From: CAZQSL01 sp964595945
Lineage (GTDB): Bacteria; UBP15; UBA6099; JAJRTR01
Reading direction: 5' to 3'
NCBI GenBank assembly: GCA_964595945.1
Contig: CAZQSL010000011.1
Location: forward strand, 1 to 48,734
Length of the DNA stretch: 48,734 nt
This document shows, piece after piece, positions 1-8,165 of the stretch; position 1 is the stretch's first letter; every line of letters starts with the position of its first letter. The notes beneath the pieces were generated by a model that made no database searches, had not been told where the DNA came from, and worked only from the letters and a program-made list of their open reading frames with translations. The translations under genes were made by a program, and so were the position numbers.

Positions 1-184
1 ACGGAAAAATAAGACAAGCAAGATGCTAAGGTTATTTTGTGACAAGCCCTTACTTATGTGGAAAAGCATTCGCGTTCTGAGGCGTAGAGGCAACATGGAT
101 GGCACAACGGTAAAAACCGGAGCCCTCGCCCCAACATCTCAACAAACTGCGTCCTTGGATAAATGGCATAAAACTACAAATTAC

Positions 185-1153
185 CTATTTCACAACCAGC
201 CTCGGCAGCAGCTTCGCGCGCTCGGCGATTTCGCGTACGCGGTGTTCCCACTCGATGGCCATAAGGTGGATTCCTGCCACGCCGGGGATACCACGTATCT
301 CTTCGATCTGTTCGAGAGCGATCTTTATGCCCTCTTCCGCCTGTTGCTCTTTGGCTACGCCCTTCATGCGCGTTATGAACTCATCGGGGATGATGACGCC
401 CGAAACACGATTTTTCATAAAAGTCGCCATGCCGGCTGATTTCAGAGGCGTGACGCCCGCGAGGATGTACACTTTCTTGTCGAGACCGAGTTCGCAGACG
501 GTGGCCATGAACTTTTTGAAGACCGCCATATCGTATATACACTGAGTCTGGATGAATTCCGCGCCCGCCGTGACTTTTTTTGCGAGCCTGTAGGGGCGGA
601 ATTCGAGAGGTTCGGAAAACGGGTTTTCAGCGCCGCCGATAAACATCGTTGGCCGGCCCTCAATGGTGTCGCCGCCGAGTGTCGTGCCTTCGTCGCGCAG
701 GCGCCGGACCGTGTTGATGAGTTGTATCGAGTCGAGGTCGTAGACGTTTTTAGCCTGCGGATTGTTGCCGAATTTCTGGTGGTCGCCAGTGAGGCAGAGC
801 ATGTTGCGGATGCCAAGCACATGCGCGCCGAAGACATCGCTCTGCGCGGCAATACGGTTGCGGTCGCGGCACACCATCTGCATGACGGGTTCGATACCCA
901 TGTCAAGCAGGATTTTGCTGGCGGCAATTGACGACATGCGTGCGACCGCTGTCTGGTTGTCGGTGACGTTGACCGCGTCGGCGCAGCCGAGCAGCGGGGT
1001 GGCCTTGCGGATGAGTGCGTCGATATCGGCGCCCTTTGGCGGGCCGCATTCGCACGTGAACGCGAAGTTTCCAGCTTTCAGCACCTTTTCGAGGTTGCTG
1101 CCAGATACGATATTTTTTCCGGCATGACCGGCGGGGTCTGCTGTCTGTGTCAT
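185..1153 (-). CDS. metF: Methylenetetrahydrofolate reductase (MetF)
   Basis: This 322-residue protein is a MetF-family TIM barrel that reduces methylene-THF to methyl-THF, the last step of the methyl branch of the Wood-Ljungdahl pathway. Seen: an early ECGPPKG motif that corresponds to the conserved catalytic Glu region of MetF, NVTDNQ in the second strand, LCLTGDH in the FAD-binding region, and FIQTQCIYD near residue 210. The length is typical for short, NADH-domain-free bacterial MetF. It is the last gene of the hdrCBA-mvhD-metVF operon and follows metV by 32 bases. The context implies that electrons come through MetV and the Hdr/MvhD module rather than directly from NADH. Family assignment is firm; the exact electron donor is inferred from known acetogen complexes. 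Confidence 0.95.
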   Translation of the reverse strand: MTQTADPAGHAGKNIVSGSNLEKVLKAGNFAFTCECGPPKGADIDALIRKATPLLGCADAVNVTDNQTAVARMSSIAASKILLDMGIEPVMQMVCRDRNRIAAQSDVFGAHVLGIRNMLCLTGDHQKFGNNPQAKNVYDLDSIQLINTVRRLRDEGTTLGGDTIEGRPTMFIGGAENPFSEPLEFRPYRLAKKVTAGAEFIQTQCIYDMAVFKKFMATVCELGLDKKVYILAGVTPLKSAGMATFMKNRVSGVIIPDEFITRMKGVAKEQQAEEGIKIALEQIEEIRGIPGVAGIHLMAIEWEHRVREIAERAKLLPRLVVK

Positions 1154-1185
1154 TGCAGGTCTCCAGTTGGTTAGTTGGTTATTCC

Positions 1186-1884
1186 TTATTTGTGATCATG
1201 CGTGTGGATTTCGAGTGGCGTGACGTCGTCCTTGTGCATGGTGCGCACACCGCCGTCGGAAGATTCGCGCCAGTCCTTGGGGTCGGAAATATCATACATA
1301 AAATCAAGGCGTCCAAGCTTCTGGAGACGGCGATGGATAAGCGTCCAGGCGCAGTCGAGATTGGCGGGATCGACTTCGCAGCGGCCTGATTCGGAGCCGC
1401 CGCAGGGACCGTTCATGATGTGTTTCGAGCATCGGGCGACGGGGCAGATGCCGCCTGTTTTGCCGAGCACGCAATTGCCGCAGCCGGCGCAGCGTTCCTG
1501 CCAGAGTCCGGGCGAAACGCCGATGCCGAGGAAGCTCGTGTTGAGGCCTGGATACACGATGGCCTCCGGGAATCTCTCTACAATCGCCTGCACGCCGGCG
1601 CCGCATCCGATGCAGAGAATGGCCTGCACATCGCCGAGGCGGTCACCGATCATGTCGATATATTCCCAGTCGCACTGGCGCGGGATGGTGGCTTCGAGAA
1701 TGTCGAGCGGGCGGCCTTCGGACTCGCGGCGCATCCTGAGCTGCGAGGCGAGTATGCCGACTTCCTTTTCTCCGCCCGAAAGACAAACGGAGACGCATCC
1801 GCCACAGCCGAGCAGCATGATTTTTTCGTATTTTGAGACCATCCCGAGAATTTCTTCGATTGGTTTTCGTTCGGCGACTATCAT
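1186..1884 (-). CDS. metV: MetV, cysteine-rich partner of MetF
   Basis: This 232-residue protein matches the MetV family (methylene-THF reductase C-terminal-domain type), the iron-sulfur/zinc subunit that pairs with MetF in acetogens. Seen: an N-terminal LGCGGCVSVC motif, a central CIGCGAGVQ, and a C-terminal cluster of cysteines (CAGCGNC, CPVARC, GPCGG) before a His-rich tail. Its ATG overlaps the mvhD stop by four bases (ATGA), so the two are translationally coupled. Role from the family: it accepts electrons from the Hdr/MvhD side and passes them to the MetF flavin. The cysteine count is complete, so nothing suggests loss of function. Confidence 0.92.
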   Translation of the reverse strand: MIVAERKPIEEILGMVSKYEKIMLLGCGGCVSVCLSGGEKEVGILASQLRMRRESEGRPLDILEATIPRQCDWEYIDMIGDRLGDVQAILCIGCGAGVQAIVERFPEAIVYPGLNTSFLGIGVSPGLWQERCAGCGNCVLGKTGGICPVARCSKHIMNGPCGGSESGRCEVDPANLDCAWTLIHRRLQKLGRLDFMYDISDPKDWRESSDGGVRTMHKDDVTPLEIHTHDHK

Positions 1885-2381
1885 TCGTTATCACTCCGGT
1901 CGTTGCGGGCGTATGCTTTTGTTTTGATAGGGCTTGGCCCGAGTTTTGTGACCCGTTCGGTCATCTCTTTTGCGACGGCGACAAAGCGGTCGTACATGGA
2001 AGCGGAGAAGTTGAACATTTCGAGGCGCTGCGGATCGATGCCGATTTCCTCGAGCAGTGTTTTCGCATATTTGACGCGGCGTTTCGCCCAGTAGTTGCCT
2101 TCGGCGAAATGGCACGCGCCTTCTTCGCAACCCGCGACATAGACACCGTCAGCGCCCTCCTCGAATGCCTTGACGAGCATTTTGATGTCGATGCGGCCGG
2201 AGCAGGGCATGCGGATCACGCGGACGTTCGAGGGATATTCGGTGCGCGTGGAGCCTGCGAGATCGCCCGCCGCGTAGGCGCAGAAGTTGCAGCAGAAGGC
2301 AACGATGTCGGGCGAAAAGCCGTCGGGAATTGCGACTACTGGTTCGATGTTCTTATCCATATTGTTAACCTTCGTTTTCAT
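1881..2381 (-). CDS. mvhD: MvhD/FrhD-type hydrogenase iron-sulfur subunit
   Basis: This 166-residue protein is an MvhD-family [2Fe-2S] protein that links HdrA to a partner oxidoreductase. Seen: FCCNFCAYAAGD near the N-terminus, RMPCSGRID, and GCEEGACHF, the conserved cysteine motifs of the family. An open frame runs further upstream inside hdrA, but I chose the ATG at 2381 because it overlaps the hdrA stop as ATGA and because family similarity starts just after it. A second ATG seven codons on is also possible. In methanogens MvhD joins hydrogenase to HdrA; here the neighbours are MetV and MetF, so it probably connects HdrA to the folate reductase. No hydrogenase large subunit lies nearby. 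Confidence 0.92.
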   Translation of the reverse strand: MKTKVNNMDKNIEPVVAIPDGFSPDIVAFCCNFCAYAAGDLAGSTRTEYPSNVRVIRMPCSGRIDIKMLVKAFEEGADGVYVAGCEEGACHFAEGNYWAKRRVKYAKTLLEEIGIDPQRLEMFNFSASMYDRFVAVAKEMTERVTKLGPSPIKTKAYARNDRSDNE

Positions 2382-5300
2382 TTCGTCGATGCGAACGCTG
2401 TGCCGCACATGGCGCAGAACTGTTCGTCGGTGAACCCTGGGAGATCGATCGCCTTCGCCGGGCATTGGGCGGCGCAGGTGCCGCAGCCGTGGCATGCGGC
2501 GGGTGAAATTTCGGCCTTTCCCTGCAAGTTCATGCGCGGCACGCCATAGGGGCAGACGCGCGTGCATGTGACGCATCCGGCGCAGAGTTCGGGAACGACT
2601 GTGGCGACATGGGCATCTGATTCGAGGGTGTCGCGCCCGAGCAGACTACCCGCGCGCGCGGCGGCGGCGAGTCCCTGCGAAACGGCTTCGTCGACAGACA
2701 TGGGCGAATGGGCCGTGCCGCACATGTATTCGCCTTCCGACGCGAAATCAATCGGGCGGAGTTTGACGTGCGCTTCCTGAAAAAATCCGTCCTGGCTGCG
2801 TGAGACTTTCAGGACATGTGACAACTCGCGCGTGTCCTCGCGCGCGACGGTGCCGGCTGCGAGCGACACGGCGGTGGCTTCGATTTCAAACACCTGATTC
2901 ATCATCCGGTCGCGTACGATGACGGAAATATTTCCGCCGGCGACGGAAACGGCCGGCGGGTCGTCCTGCACGAACCTGACAAACACGATGCCGAGGTCGC
3001 GGGCTTCGCGATAATATTTTTCTCGTAGCCCGTAGGTGCGGATATCGCGGTAGAGTATGTATATTCTGGATTCTGGATTCGCCTTTTTTATCTGGATGGC
3101 AAGCTTGATGCTTTGCGAGCAGCAGACGCGGCTGCAATAGTTGTGCTCGTCGTTACGCGAACCGACGCACTGGATGAAAACCACATCGGAAAGGCGTTCG
3201 CGCGGGATTTTGCCATCGGCAAGGGCCTGTTCGAGCGCGCGGTTTGTGTAGATGGCGTCGGATTCGCCATAAGCGTATTCGACTGGTTTGTATTCGGTTG
3301 CGCCGGTGGCGACGACGATTGCGCCGTGTGTGATTTCGGTCGTGGCAGTGCCGGTGGCGATGCGGCTGCGGAACTGGCCGACACTGCCTGTGATGGCGCT
3401 GAGGGTGGAATCGAGATGCAGCGTGACGCGTGGCTCGGCGGCAACTTTATCCGCGAGCTTCGCGACGGACTGCGGGATGGATGAACCGTCCATGTGATAG
3501 CGCAGTTTGAGTGCTTCGCCGCCGAGTTGCGAGTCGCGTTCGATGAGATGGACATCGAATCCCTGCGCCGCCAGAGAGAGCGCGGACGTCATGCCCGACA
3601 CTCCGCCGCCGACGACGACCGCAGCGGACGAGATTTCGAGTTCGGAATTTTTAAGCGGTCTGAGCAGGCGGCTTTTCGCGATTGCCATCTTCGTGAGATC
3701 GGTTGCCTTGGCGGTCGCGGCTGAGGAGTCGGAGCCGTGAACCCATGAGCAGTGGTCGCGGATGTTGGCCATTTCGAACATGTAGGGATTGAGGCCTGCG
3801 CCCTTGAGCATTTCGCGGAAAAGTGGCTCGTGCGTGCGGGGCGAGCACGCGGCAATGACTACACGGTTGAGGTCTTTGGATTTTATGACATCGGCGATGT
3901 GGTCCTGTGAGTCTTTCGAACAGGTGAACACGAGGTTTTCCGAATGCACGACATCGGGGATCGCGGCGGTCTGCGCGACGACATCAGGCACGTCGACGAC
4001 GGACGCGATGTTGAGCCCGCAGTGGCATACGAAAACGCCGATGCGATCCTGCGCGCCGATTTCTTTTTCGGGCGGGTATTCCTTTTTATGGGTCAGCGAA
4101 CCGCGCTCTGAGCCAAGCAGGGCCATGACCTGCCCCGCCGCGCCCGTAGATTGCACGACTGATTCGGGGATGTCCTTGGGACCTTCGAACACGCCGCTGA
4201 CGAACACGCCTTCGCGAGTGGTGGCGACGGGCGCGAGAATATCGGGCGTGAGCGCGAATCCGTATTTATCGACTTCGACGCCGACGCGATTGCAGAGCGC
4301 TATGCCATCGGGCGAGGGGGAGAGTCCGCACGAGAGCACTACCGCGTCGAACTCGGATTCGCGGAACGTGCCGTCTTCGGCATAGTACCGAAGGGCGGCG
4401 TTGCCGGTTTTGACTTTGCCCTTGACGGATGAAACCATAGCCTTGACGAATTGCACGCCGTATTTGTCGCGCGCGTTTTGCCAGTAGCGTTCGAAGCCTT
4501 TTCCGAAGGCGCGGATGTCTTTATAGAAAATGGTGATTTCGGCGCCGGGGACGTGTTCCTTCGCGATGATGGCCTGTTTGGTGGCGTACATGCAGCAGAC
4601 GGACGAGCAGTAGCCACGGTCGATGCGCTCGTTGCGCGAGCCGACGCACTGGATGAATGCGATGCGTTTGGGCTCGGCGCCGTCGGAGCGACGCGTGATG
4701 TGGCCAGTGGATGGACCGGTCGCGCTGAGCATTCGCTCGAATTCGAGGCTCGTATAGACGTTGGAGACACGGCCATAGCCGAATTCGCCAAGCAGCGAGG
4801 GGGCCGTCAGTTTGTAGCCGGGAGCAAGGATGACCGCACCGACGCTGATGGTTTCGCGCCTGTCGGCATCGGCATAATTAATCGCGCCGGCCTTGCATGT
4901 TTTTTCGCAGATGCCACATTTGCCTTTTGTGAGACGGATGCAGTGGGGCGCGTCGATGTAGCATTTGCGCGGGACGGCCTGCGGGAACATCAGCGAAATC
5001 GCGCGGCGCTGGTTGAGGTTTTCGTTGTATTCGTTGGCAACCTTCGACGGGCACTTGGCGACGCATTCTTCGCAGCCGGTACACTTGTCGGGATCGACGT
5101 AAGTTGCTTTATGGAGCACATGCGCAGTGAAATTTCCGGCGATGCCGTCGAGCGATTCGAGTTCGGACAGAGTCATGATGTCGATGTTGGGATGGCTGCC
5201 AACAGCGACCATGCGCGGAGAGATCATGCAGGTGGAGCAGTCGTTGGTGGGAAAGGTTTTATCGAGCTGCGCCATGCGGCCGCCGACGGAAGGCTCATTG

Positions 5301-5449
5301 GTGAGGAGATATACTTTGTAGCCGGAATCAGCGAGGGTGATGGCGCTCTCCATGCCGGCGATGCCGCCGCCGACGACAAGCACAGCGCCGATCTTCGCGG
5401 GGGCTGTTCCGGTTGTTGTGTGGTTGGTTTGAGACACGGTGTTCTCCAC
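2378..5449 (-). CDS. hdrA: Double-module HdrA-like flavoprotein
   Basis: This 1023-residue protein is a heterodisulfide-reductase A homologue with two flavoprotein modules in one chain, about 1.5 times the length of classical HdrA. Seen: a first FAD motif VVGGGIAGMES near residue 25, a ferredoxin-like CTGCEECVAKCP at about 123-134, more cysteines (CGICEKTC) near 180, the Hdr motif CVGSRN with CSSVCCMYATKQ, a second FAD motif VVVGGGVSGM near 610, a second CVGSRN/CSRVCCSQS block, and two C-terminal [4Fe-4S] motifs (CAGCVTC, CHGCGTC) near 955-1000. The position that is selenocysteine in some HdrA (NIRDHCSW) is cysteine here. By analogy with HdrA it is the likely flavin-based bifurcation centre. 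The gene follows hdrB by 16 bases. Confidence 0.94.
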   Translation of the reverse strand: MENTVSQTNHTTTGTAPAKIGAVLVVGGGIAGMESAITLADSGYKVYLLTNEPSVGGRMAQLDKTFPTNDCSTCMISPRMVAVGSHPNIDIMTLSELESLDGIAGNFTAHVLHKATYVDPDKCTGCEECVAKCPSKVANEYNENLNQRRAISLMFPQAVPRKCYIDAPHCIRLTKGKCGICEKTCKAGAINYADADRRETISVGAVILAPGYKLTAPSLLGEFGYGRVSNVYTSLEFERMLSATGPSTGHITRRSDGAEPKRIAFIQCVGSRNERIDRGYCSSVCCMYATKQAIIAKEHVPGAEITIFYKDIRAFGKGFERYWQNARDKYGVQFVKAMVSSVKGKVKTGNAALRYYAEDGTFRESEFDAVVLSCGLSPSPDGIALCNRVGVEVDKYGFALTPDILAPVATTREGVFVSGVFEGPKDIPESVVQSTGAAGQVMALLGSERGSLTHKKEYPPEKEIGAQDRIGVFVCHCGLNIASVVDVPDVVAQTAAIPDVVHSENLVFTCSKDSQDHIADVIKSKDLNRVVIAACSPRTHEPLFREMLKGAGLNPYMFEMANIRDHCSWVHGSDSSAATAKATDLTKMAIAKSRLLRPLKNSELEISSAAVVVGGGVSGMTSALSLAAQGFDVHLIERDSQLGGEALKLRYHMDGSSIPQSVAKLADKVAAEPRVTLHLDSTLSAITGSVGQFRSRIATGTATTEITHGAIVVATGATEYKPVEYAYGESDAIYTNRALEQALADGKIPRERLSDVVFIQCVGSRNDEHNYCSRVCCSQSIKLAIQIKKANPESRIYILYRDIRTYGLREKYYREARDLGIVFVRFVQDDPPAVSVAGGNISVIVRDRMMNQVFEIEATAVSLAAGTVAREDTRELSHVLKVSRSQDGFFQEAHVKLRPIDFASEGEYMCGTAHSPMSVDEAVSQGLAAAARAGSLLGRDTLESDAHVATVVPELCAGCVTCTRVCPYGVPRMNLQGKAEISPAACHGCGTCAAQCPAKAIDLPGFTDEQFCAMCGTAFASTK

Positions 5450-5465
5450 GGATTTCAGATGAATA

Positions 5466-6338
5466 TCATTTTTGCGAATCGGGATTGAGCAATGATTCGA
5501 GCAGTGGCAGCGGGGGCGTGAGGTGGCGCTGGAGCGCTTTGCGAATGCCCTTGAGATCGAGCGCGACGCCGATGAGTTCGGTGTAATAATAAATAGGAAG
5601 GGAATATTTCGTGCCGGATTCCTTCGAAATCTGCGCCTGGCGCGTATCGACGGTCATCTGGCACATGGGGCATGCGGTGACAAAGCAGTCGGCTTCTGAC
5701 TCGAGGGCATCGTCGAGGAGTTTGCGTGTGAGGCTGCGCCCCACATCGGGCCTGGCGGCAGCGAGCGGGCCGCCGCAGCAGTCGATTTTGCCGGTCCATT
5801 CGACGGGAGTGCCGCCGAGCGCAGCGACTATGTTGTCGATATATTTCGGATTTTCGGAATCGTCGAGTTGCATGACTTCCGGCGGGCGGAGCATGAGGCA
5901 TCCATAGTAGGCGGCGACGCGCAATCCCTTCAGGGGCCGGACGGTGAGAGATTTCAGTTTCGCCGCCCCAATGTCATTGTGGATGACTTCGAGCAGGTTA
6001 CGCACCGCGATGGTGCCCCTGTAATCGCCGTATTCGCTTTTTCCGCCGCGCTGTTTCGCTTCGTATTCGCCGGTTTTGAGGTGAGCGTAGCAGGAGGCGC
6101 AGGCCGACACGACATCGAGCCCCTGGCGTTCGGCGATGACGAGATTACGCGCGCTGAGATTGTATACCTTATCTTTTTCAATCTGATGGGTCGACGTCGC
6201 GCCGCAGCAATTCCAGTCGGGCAGGTCGATCAGTTCGATGCCGATGGCCTTGCAGACAATATCGATGGATTCCTGAAAGTCGCGAGCGGTGGATTCCATC
6301 GAACAGCCGGGGTAGTACGAATATTTTGACATCGTCAT
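5466..6338 (-). CDS. hdrB: HdrB-like subunit with two CCG domains
   Basis: This 290-residue protein is an HdrB-family subunit. In true heterodisulfide reductases HdrB carries two non-cubane iron-sulfur clusters in CCG domains. Seen: the N-terminal YYPGCS, NWNCCGA with the following CASCYAH (first CCG domain), then YYGCLM, DCCGGP and CPMCQM (second CCG domain). All cluster-ligand cysteines appear present. Its ATG overlaps the hdrC stop by four bases. A second in-frame ATG two codons later cannot be excluded as the start. In this folate-reductase operon the substrate is unlikely to be the methanogen CoM-CoB heterodisulfide; its role is inferred to be electron transfer or disulfide chemistry within the complex. 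Confidence 0.94.
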   Translation of the reverse strand: MTMSKYSYYPGCSMESTARDFQESIDIVCKAIGIELIDLPDWNCCGATSTHQIEKDKVYNLSARNLVIAERQGLDVVSACASCYAHLKTGEYEAKQRGGKSEYGDYRGTIAVRNLLEVIHNDIGAAKLKSLTVRPLKGLRVAAYYGCLMLRPPEVMQLDDSENPKYIDNIVAALGGTPVEWTGKIDCCGGPLAAARPDVGRSLTRKLLDDALESEADCFVTACPMCQMTVDTRQAQISKESGTKYSLPIYYYTELIGVALDLKGIRKALQRHLTPPLPLLESLLNPDSQK

Positions 6339-6880
6339 TTCCCCTTCATGGTTTTTCTGATTTTTTTGTATTCCCTGATGCGGCCGGAAAGGGGATTGAC
6401 ACCCATTTTACCCTTGAAAACGAGCTGCCGGCCAATGTCGAGATCGCCGAAAAGGTCACGCGAGCCGAGTTTGTAGTAACCCATCATGAGCGGCTCGTTG
6501 ACACGTCCGCGCTGACTGACGATGTTCATGAAAATGCGGTTCATTAGTTCGACATTCTTTTCGCGCACGCGTTTCTTTTCTTCCTGGGCGATGACCTTGA
6601 GAGCGTCGTTGACTTTTCGCGCGCTGAGATTTTGCGGGCAGCGCGATGCGCATGTTTCGCAGCCGGAACACAGCCAGATGAAGCCCTTGTCGAGGATTTC
6701 GTCCCTGAGGCCGAGCGTGACACTGCGCATCACATGGGCTGGCGACGAGTCGGAAAATTCGGCGATCGGACACCCGGCAGTGCATTTCATACACTGATAA
6801 CACTGAGAGACCTTCACACCGCTCTTTGTCTCGACGGCGGCTATGAAATCCCTGTCGGTTTTGATTTTCGTTATGCTCAT
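6335..6880 (-). CDS. hdrC: HdrC-like ferredoxin subunit
   Basis: This 181-residue protein is an HdrC-family subunit with two [4Fe-4S] motifs: C27-x2-C30-x2-C33-x3-C37 and C71-x2-C74-x2-C77-x3-C81, each ending in Cys-Pro. The C-terminal third is basic and probably helical, as usual for HdrC. It is the first gene of the operon, so its leader (6881 to about 7102) controls all six genes. The Shine-Dalgarno is weak (CAGGGAC about 13 bases upstream). Role from the family: it transfers electrons between HdrA and HdrB. Confidence 0.93.
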   Translation of the reverse strand: MSITKIKTDRDFIAAVETKSGVKVSQCYQCMKCTAGCPIAEFSDSSPAHVMRSVTLGLRDEILDKGFIWLCSGCETCASRCPQNLSARKVNDALKVIAQEEKKRVREKNVELMNRIFMNIVSQRGRVNEPLMMGYYKLGSRDLFGDLDIGRQLVFKGKMGVNPLSGRIREYKKIRKTMKGK

Positions 6881-7108
6881 GGCTGCGAGCTGTCCCTGTA
6901 TATTTTTTTGTAGCCGGGCAAAACATCAGCATGCTCAACAGGATGTCTGCCACTATATTGACTGATTGACAAGATAAATGCAATCAATCATTTGTTGAAT
7001 CGGCAATCCTTTGCCGGTTGATACAATTTAGTCTATCGCACTCTGGCAAGGTGCAAATTGGTATCAAAATGCCGCGCTTTGCTCTAAATACCATGCTCTT
7101 GCTGTACT

Positions 7109-7136
7109 ATTATAACATTTACACTGCATATTTCAA
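7109..7136 (-). promoter_or_regulatory. Sigma70-type promoter for hdrCBA-mvhD-metVF
   Basis: On the minus strand TTGAAA (7136-7131) is followed after 16 bases by TATAAT (7114-7109), with an extended TG just before the -10. A start near 7102 would give a leader of about 220 bases before hdrC, long enough for the hairpins noted in this region. Confidence 0.6.
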
Positions 7137-7308
7137 CACAATTTCGATACTTTTCACAAACAACGGCTGTGCATTTTTATGATACAACCACCATATTAAC
7201 GGTAATATGACCGCTTGAGGCATTCGACTTTCCCATCAAACAAACCAACCGGCAATGCTGCCGCGACGCGATCACTCGTTAATTTGTGGACGAAGTAGCC
7301 CCTGCGGC

Positions 7309-7336
7309 TTGCATAACACCGCTTTTTCCATAGTAT
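7309..7336 (+). promoter_or_regulatory. Possible promoter for acyltransferase-aminotransferase pair
   Basis: TTGCAT (7309-7314), a 16-base spacer and TAGTAT (7331-7336) lie about 105 bases upstream of the chosen start. The -10 sits inside the near-palindrome TTTTTCCATA/TATGGTAAAAA, which could be an operator. Confidence 0.3.
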
Positions 7337-7442
7337 ATATGGTAAAAAGGGCAATATGCGCAGTCCAGCCCCCCAACATCCGCTCCAGACTGCCGGCTTT
7401 CTGGCAAAAACGGATAGACTGGTTCGCGGGACGCAGGTGCAA

Positions 7443-8165
7443 ATGGCAACAGACGCCGAGATACACCCATCGGCAGTCATATTCGACGGAGCAGTCATCG
7501 GAGATGCGGTATCGATCGCGCCTCTGGCAGTCGTGTACGCATGCGCGGAGATCGGCGATGGCGCGGTCATCGGCGATGGCGCGGTCATCGGCAAACCTCC
7601 CGCCCTTTCGGCGGCAAGCACCGCGCGTAAACCCGACGAATCGGCAAAGACCTTCATCGGTGCCGGGACACGTATCGGCGCGCAGGCAGTGATATGCGCC
7701 GGAGCCTCCGTCGGCCCCAATTCCATGATTGGTGATTTTGCCTTCGTACGCGAAGACGTCACCACTGGCGAAGGCTGCGTGATCGGCGCGCATTCGGTCA
7801 TAGAAAACAAGGTGACAATCGGCAACCGCGTGAAAATCCAGACAAAAGCATATATCACGGCCATGACGCGCATAGGCGACGACGCATTTATCGCCCCATG
7901 CGTCGTGACGACAAATGACAACTTCATGGGACGCACCGAAAAGCGGCACGCGCTCAAGGGCGGGGCCGACATCGGGCCGGCAGCCCGGGTGGGTGCGGGC
8001 GCCGTGATCCTCCCAAACATAAAAATCGGGCGTGAAGCGTTTGTAGCTGCCGGATCGGTGGTGACGCGCGACGTACCGGACGGCATGCTCGTCATGGGGG
8101 TCCCCGCACAACCCGTGAGGCCGGTCAACGAAGACGAAAGGCTGGACTATAATAATGAAAGTTAA
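7443..8165 (+). CDS. Hexapeptide-repeat N-acyltransferase for an amino sugar
   Basis: This 240-residue protein is a left-handed beta-helix acyltransferase. Seen: many [LIV]-G-x4 hexapeptides from residue 8 onward, a break with a short loop, TTNDNF in the region that holds the catalytic Asn/His in the WbpD/WlbB group, and a C-terminal GVPAQPVRPV typical of the family. The frame is open further upstream, but ATG 7443 has AGGTG six bases before it, and the repeats begin just after it. The next gene, a sugar aminotransferase, overlaps it by 11 bases. The pair probably makes and acetylates an amino group on a nucleotide sugar for surface polysaccharide or glycoprotein. The exact sugar cannot be read from sequence. 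Confidence 0.85.
   Translation: MATDAEIHPSAVIFDGAVIGDAVSIAPLAVVYACAEIGDGAVIGDGAVIGKPPALSAASTARKPDESAKTFIGAGTRIGAQAVICAGASVGPNSMIGDFAFVREDVTTGEGCVIGAHSVIENKVTIGNRVKIQTKAYITAMTRIGDDAFIAPCVVTTNDNFMGRTEKRHALKGGADIGPAARVGAGAVILPNIKIGREAFVAAGSVVTRDVPDGMLVMGVPAQPVRPVNEDERLDYNNES
7553..7588 (+). repeat. Perfect 18-base tandem duplication
   Basis: The 18-base unit at 7553-7570 is repeated exactly at 7571-7588 and encodes the hexapeptide IGDGAV twice. Eighteen bases equal one beta-helix rung, so slippage here adds or removes a rung without a frameshift. Confidence 0.9.

Larger units (their letters stand above)
6881..7442. other. Divergent intergenic region with hdr-operon leader
   Basis: These 562 bases separate hdrC (minus) from the acyltransferase gene (plus) and hold no convincing gene. 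The part nearest hdrC is AT-rich and contains a hairpin with arms 7001-7006 and 7011-7016 (CGGCAA/TTGCCG). It also has an inverted repeat TGATTGA/TCAATCA at 6963-6969 and 6984-6990, with centres 21 bases apart, which fits a dimeric repressor site. A further pair, GGTAT/ATACC, flanks about 23 bases near 7060-7092. A near-palindrome at 7322-7349 surrounds the candidate promoter of the plus-strand genes. Confidence 0.5.

Noticed and set aside
1..184. Possible gene at the left edge (frame from base 23 on the plus strand)
   Set aside because: The frame is antisense to the end of metF, lacks similarity, and nothing else in the 184 bases resembles a gene or a clear terminator.
4451..5488. 345-codon frame antisense to hdrA
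   Set aside because: Mirror of a biased coding sequence, with no domain similarity; hdrA motifs on the other strand are unambiguous.
7322..7349. Near-palindrome TTTTTCCATA/TATGGTAAAAA considered as a terminator
   Set aside because: It lies in a divergent promoter region with nothing transcribed into it that needs ending, and arms are offset by one base. Noted only as a possible operator.
7553..7588. Tandem repeat considered as start of a CRISPR array
   Set aside because: Only two units, no spacers, in frame inside a hexapeptide-repeat protein.
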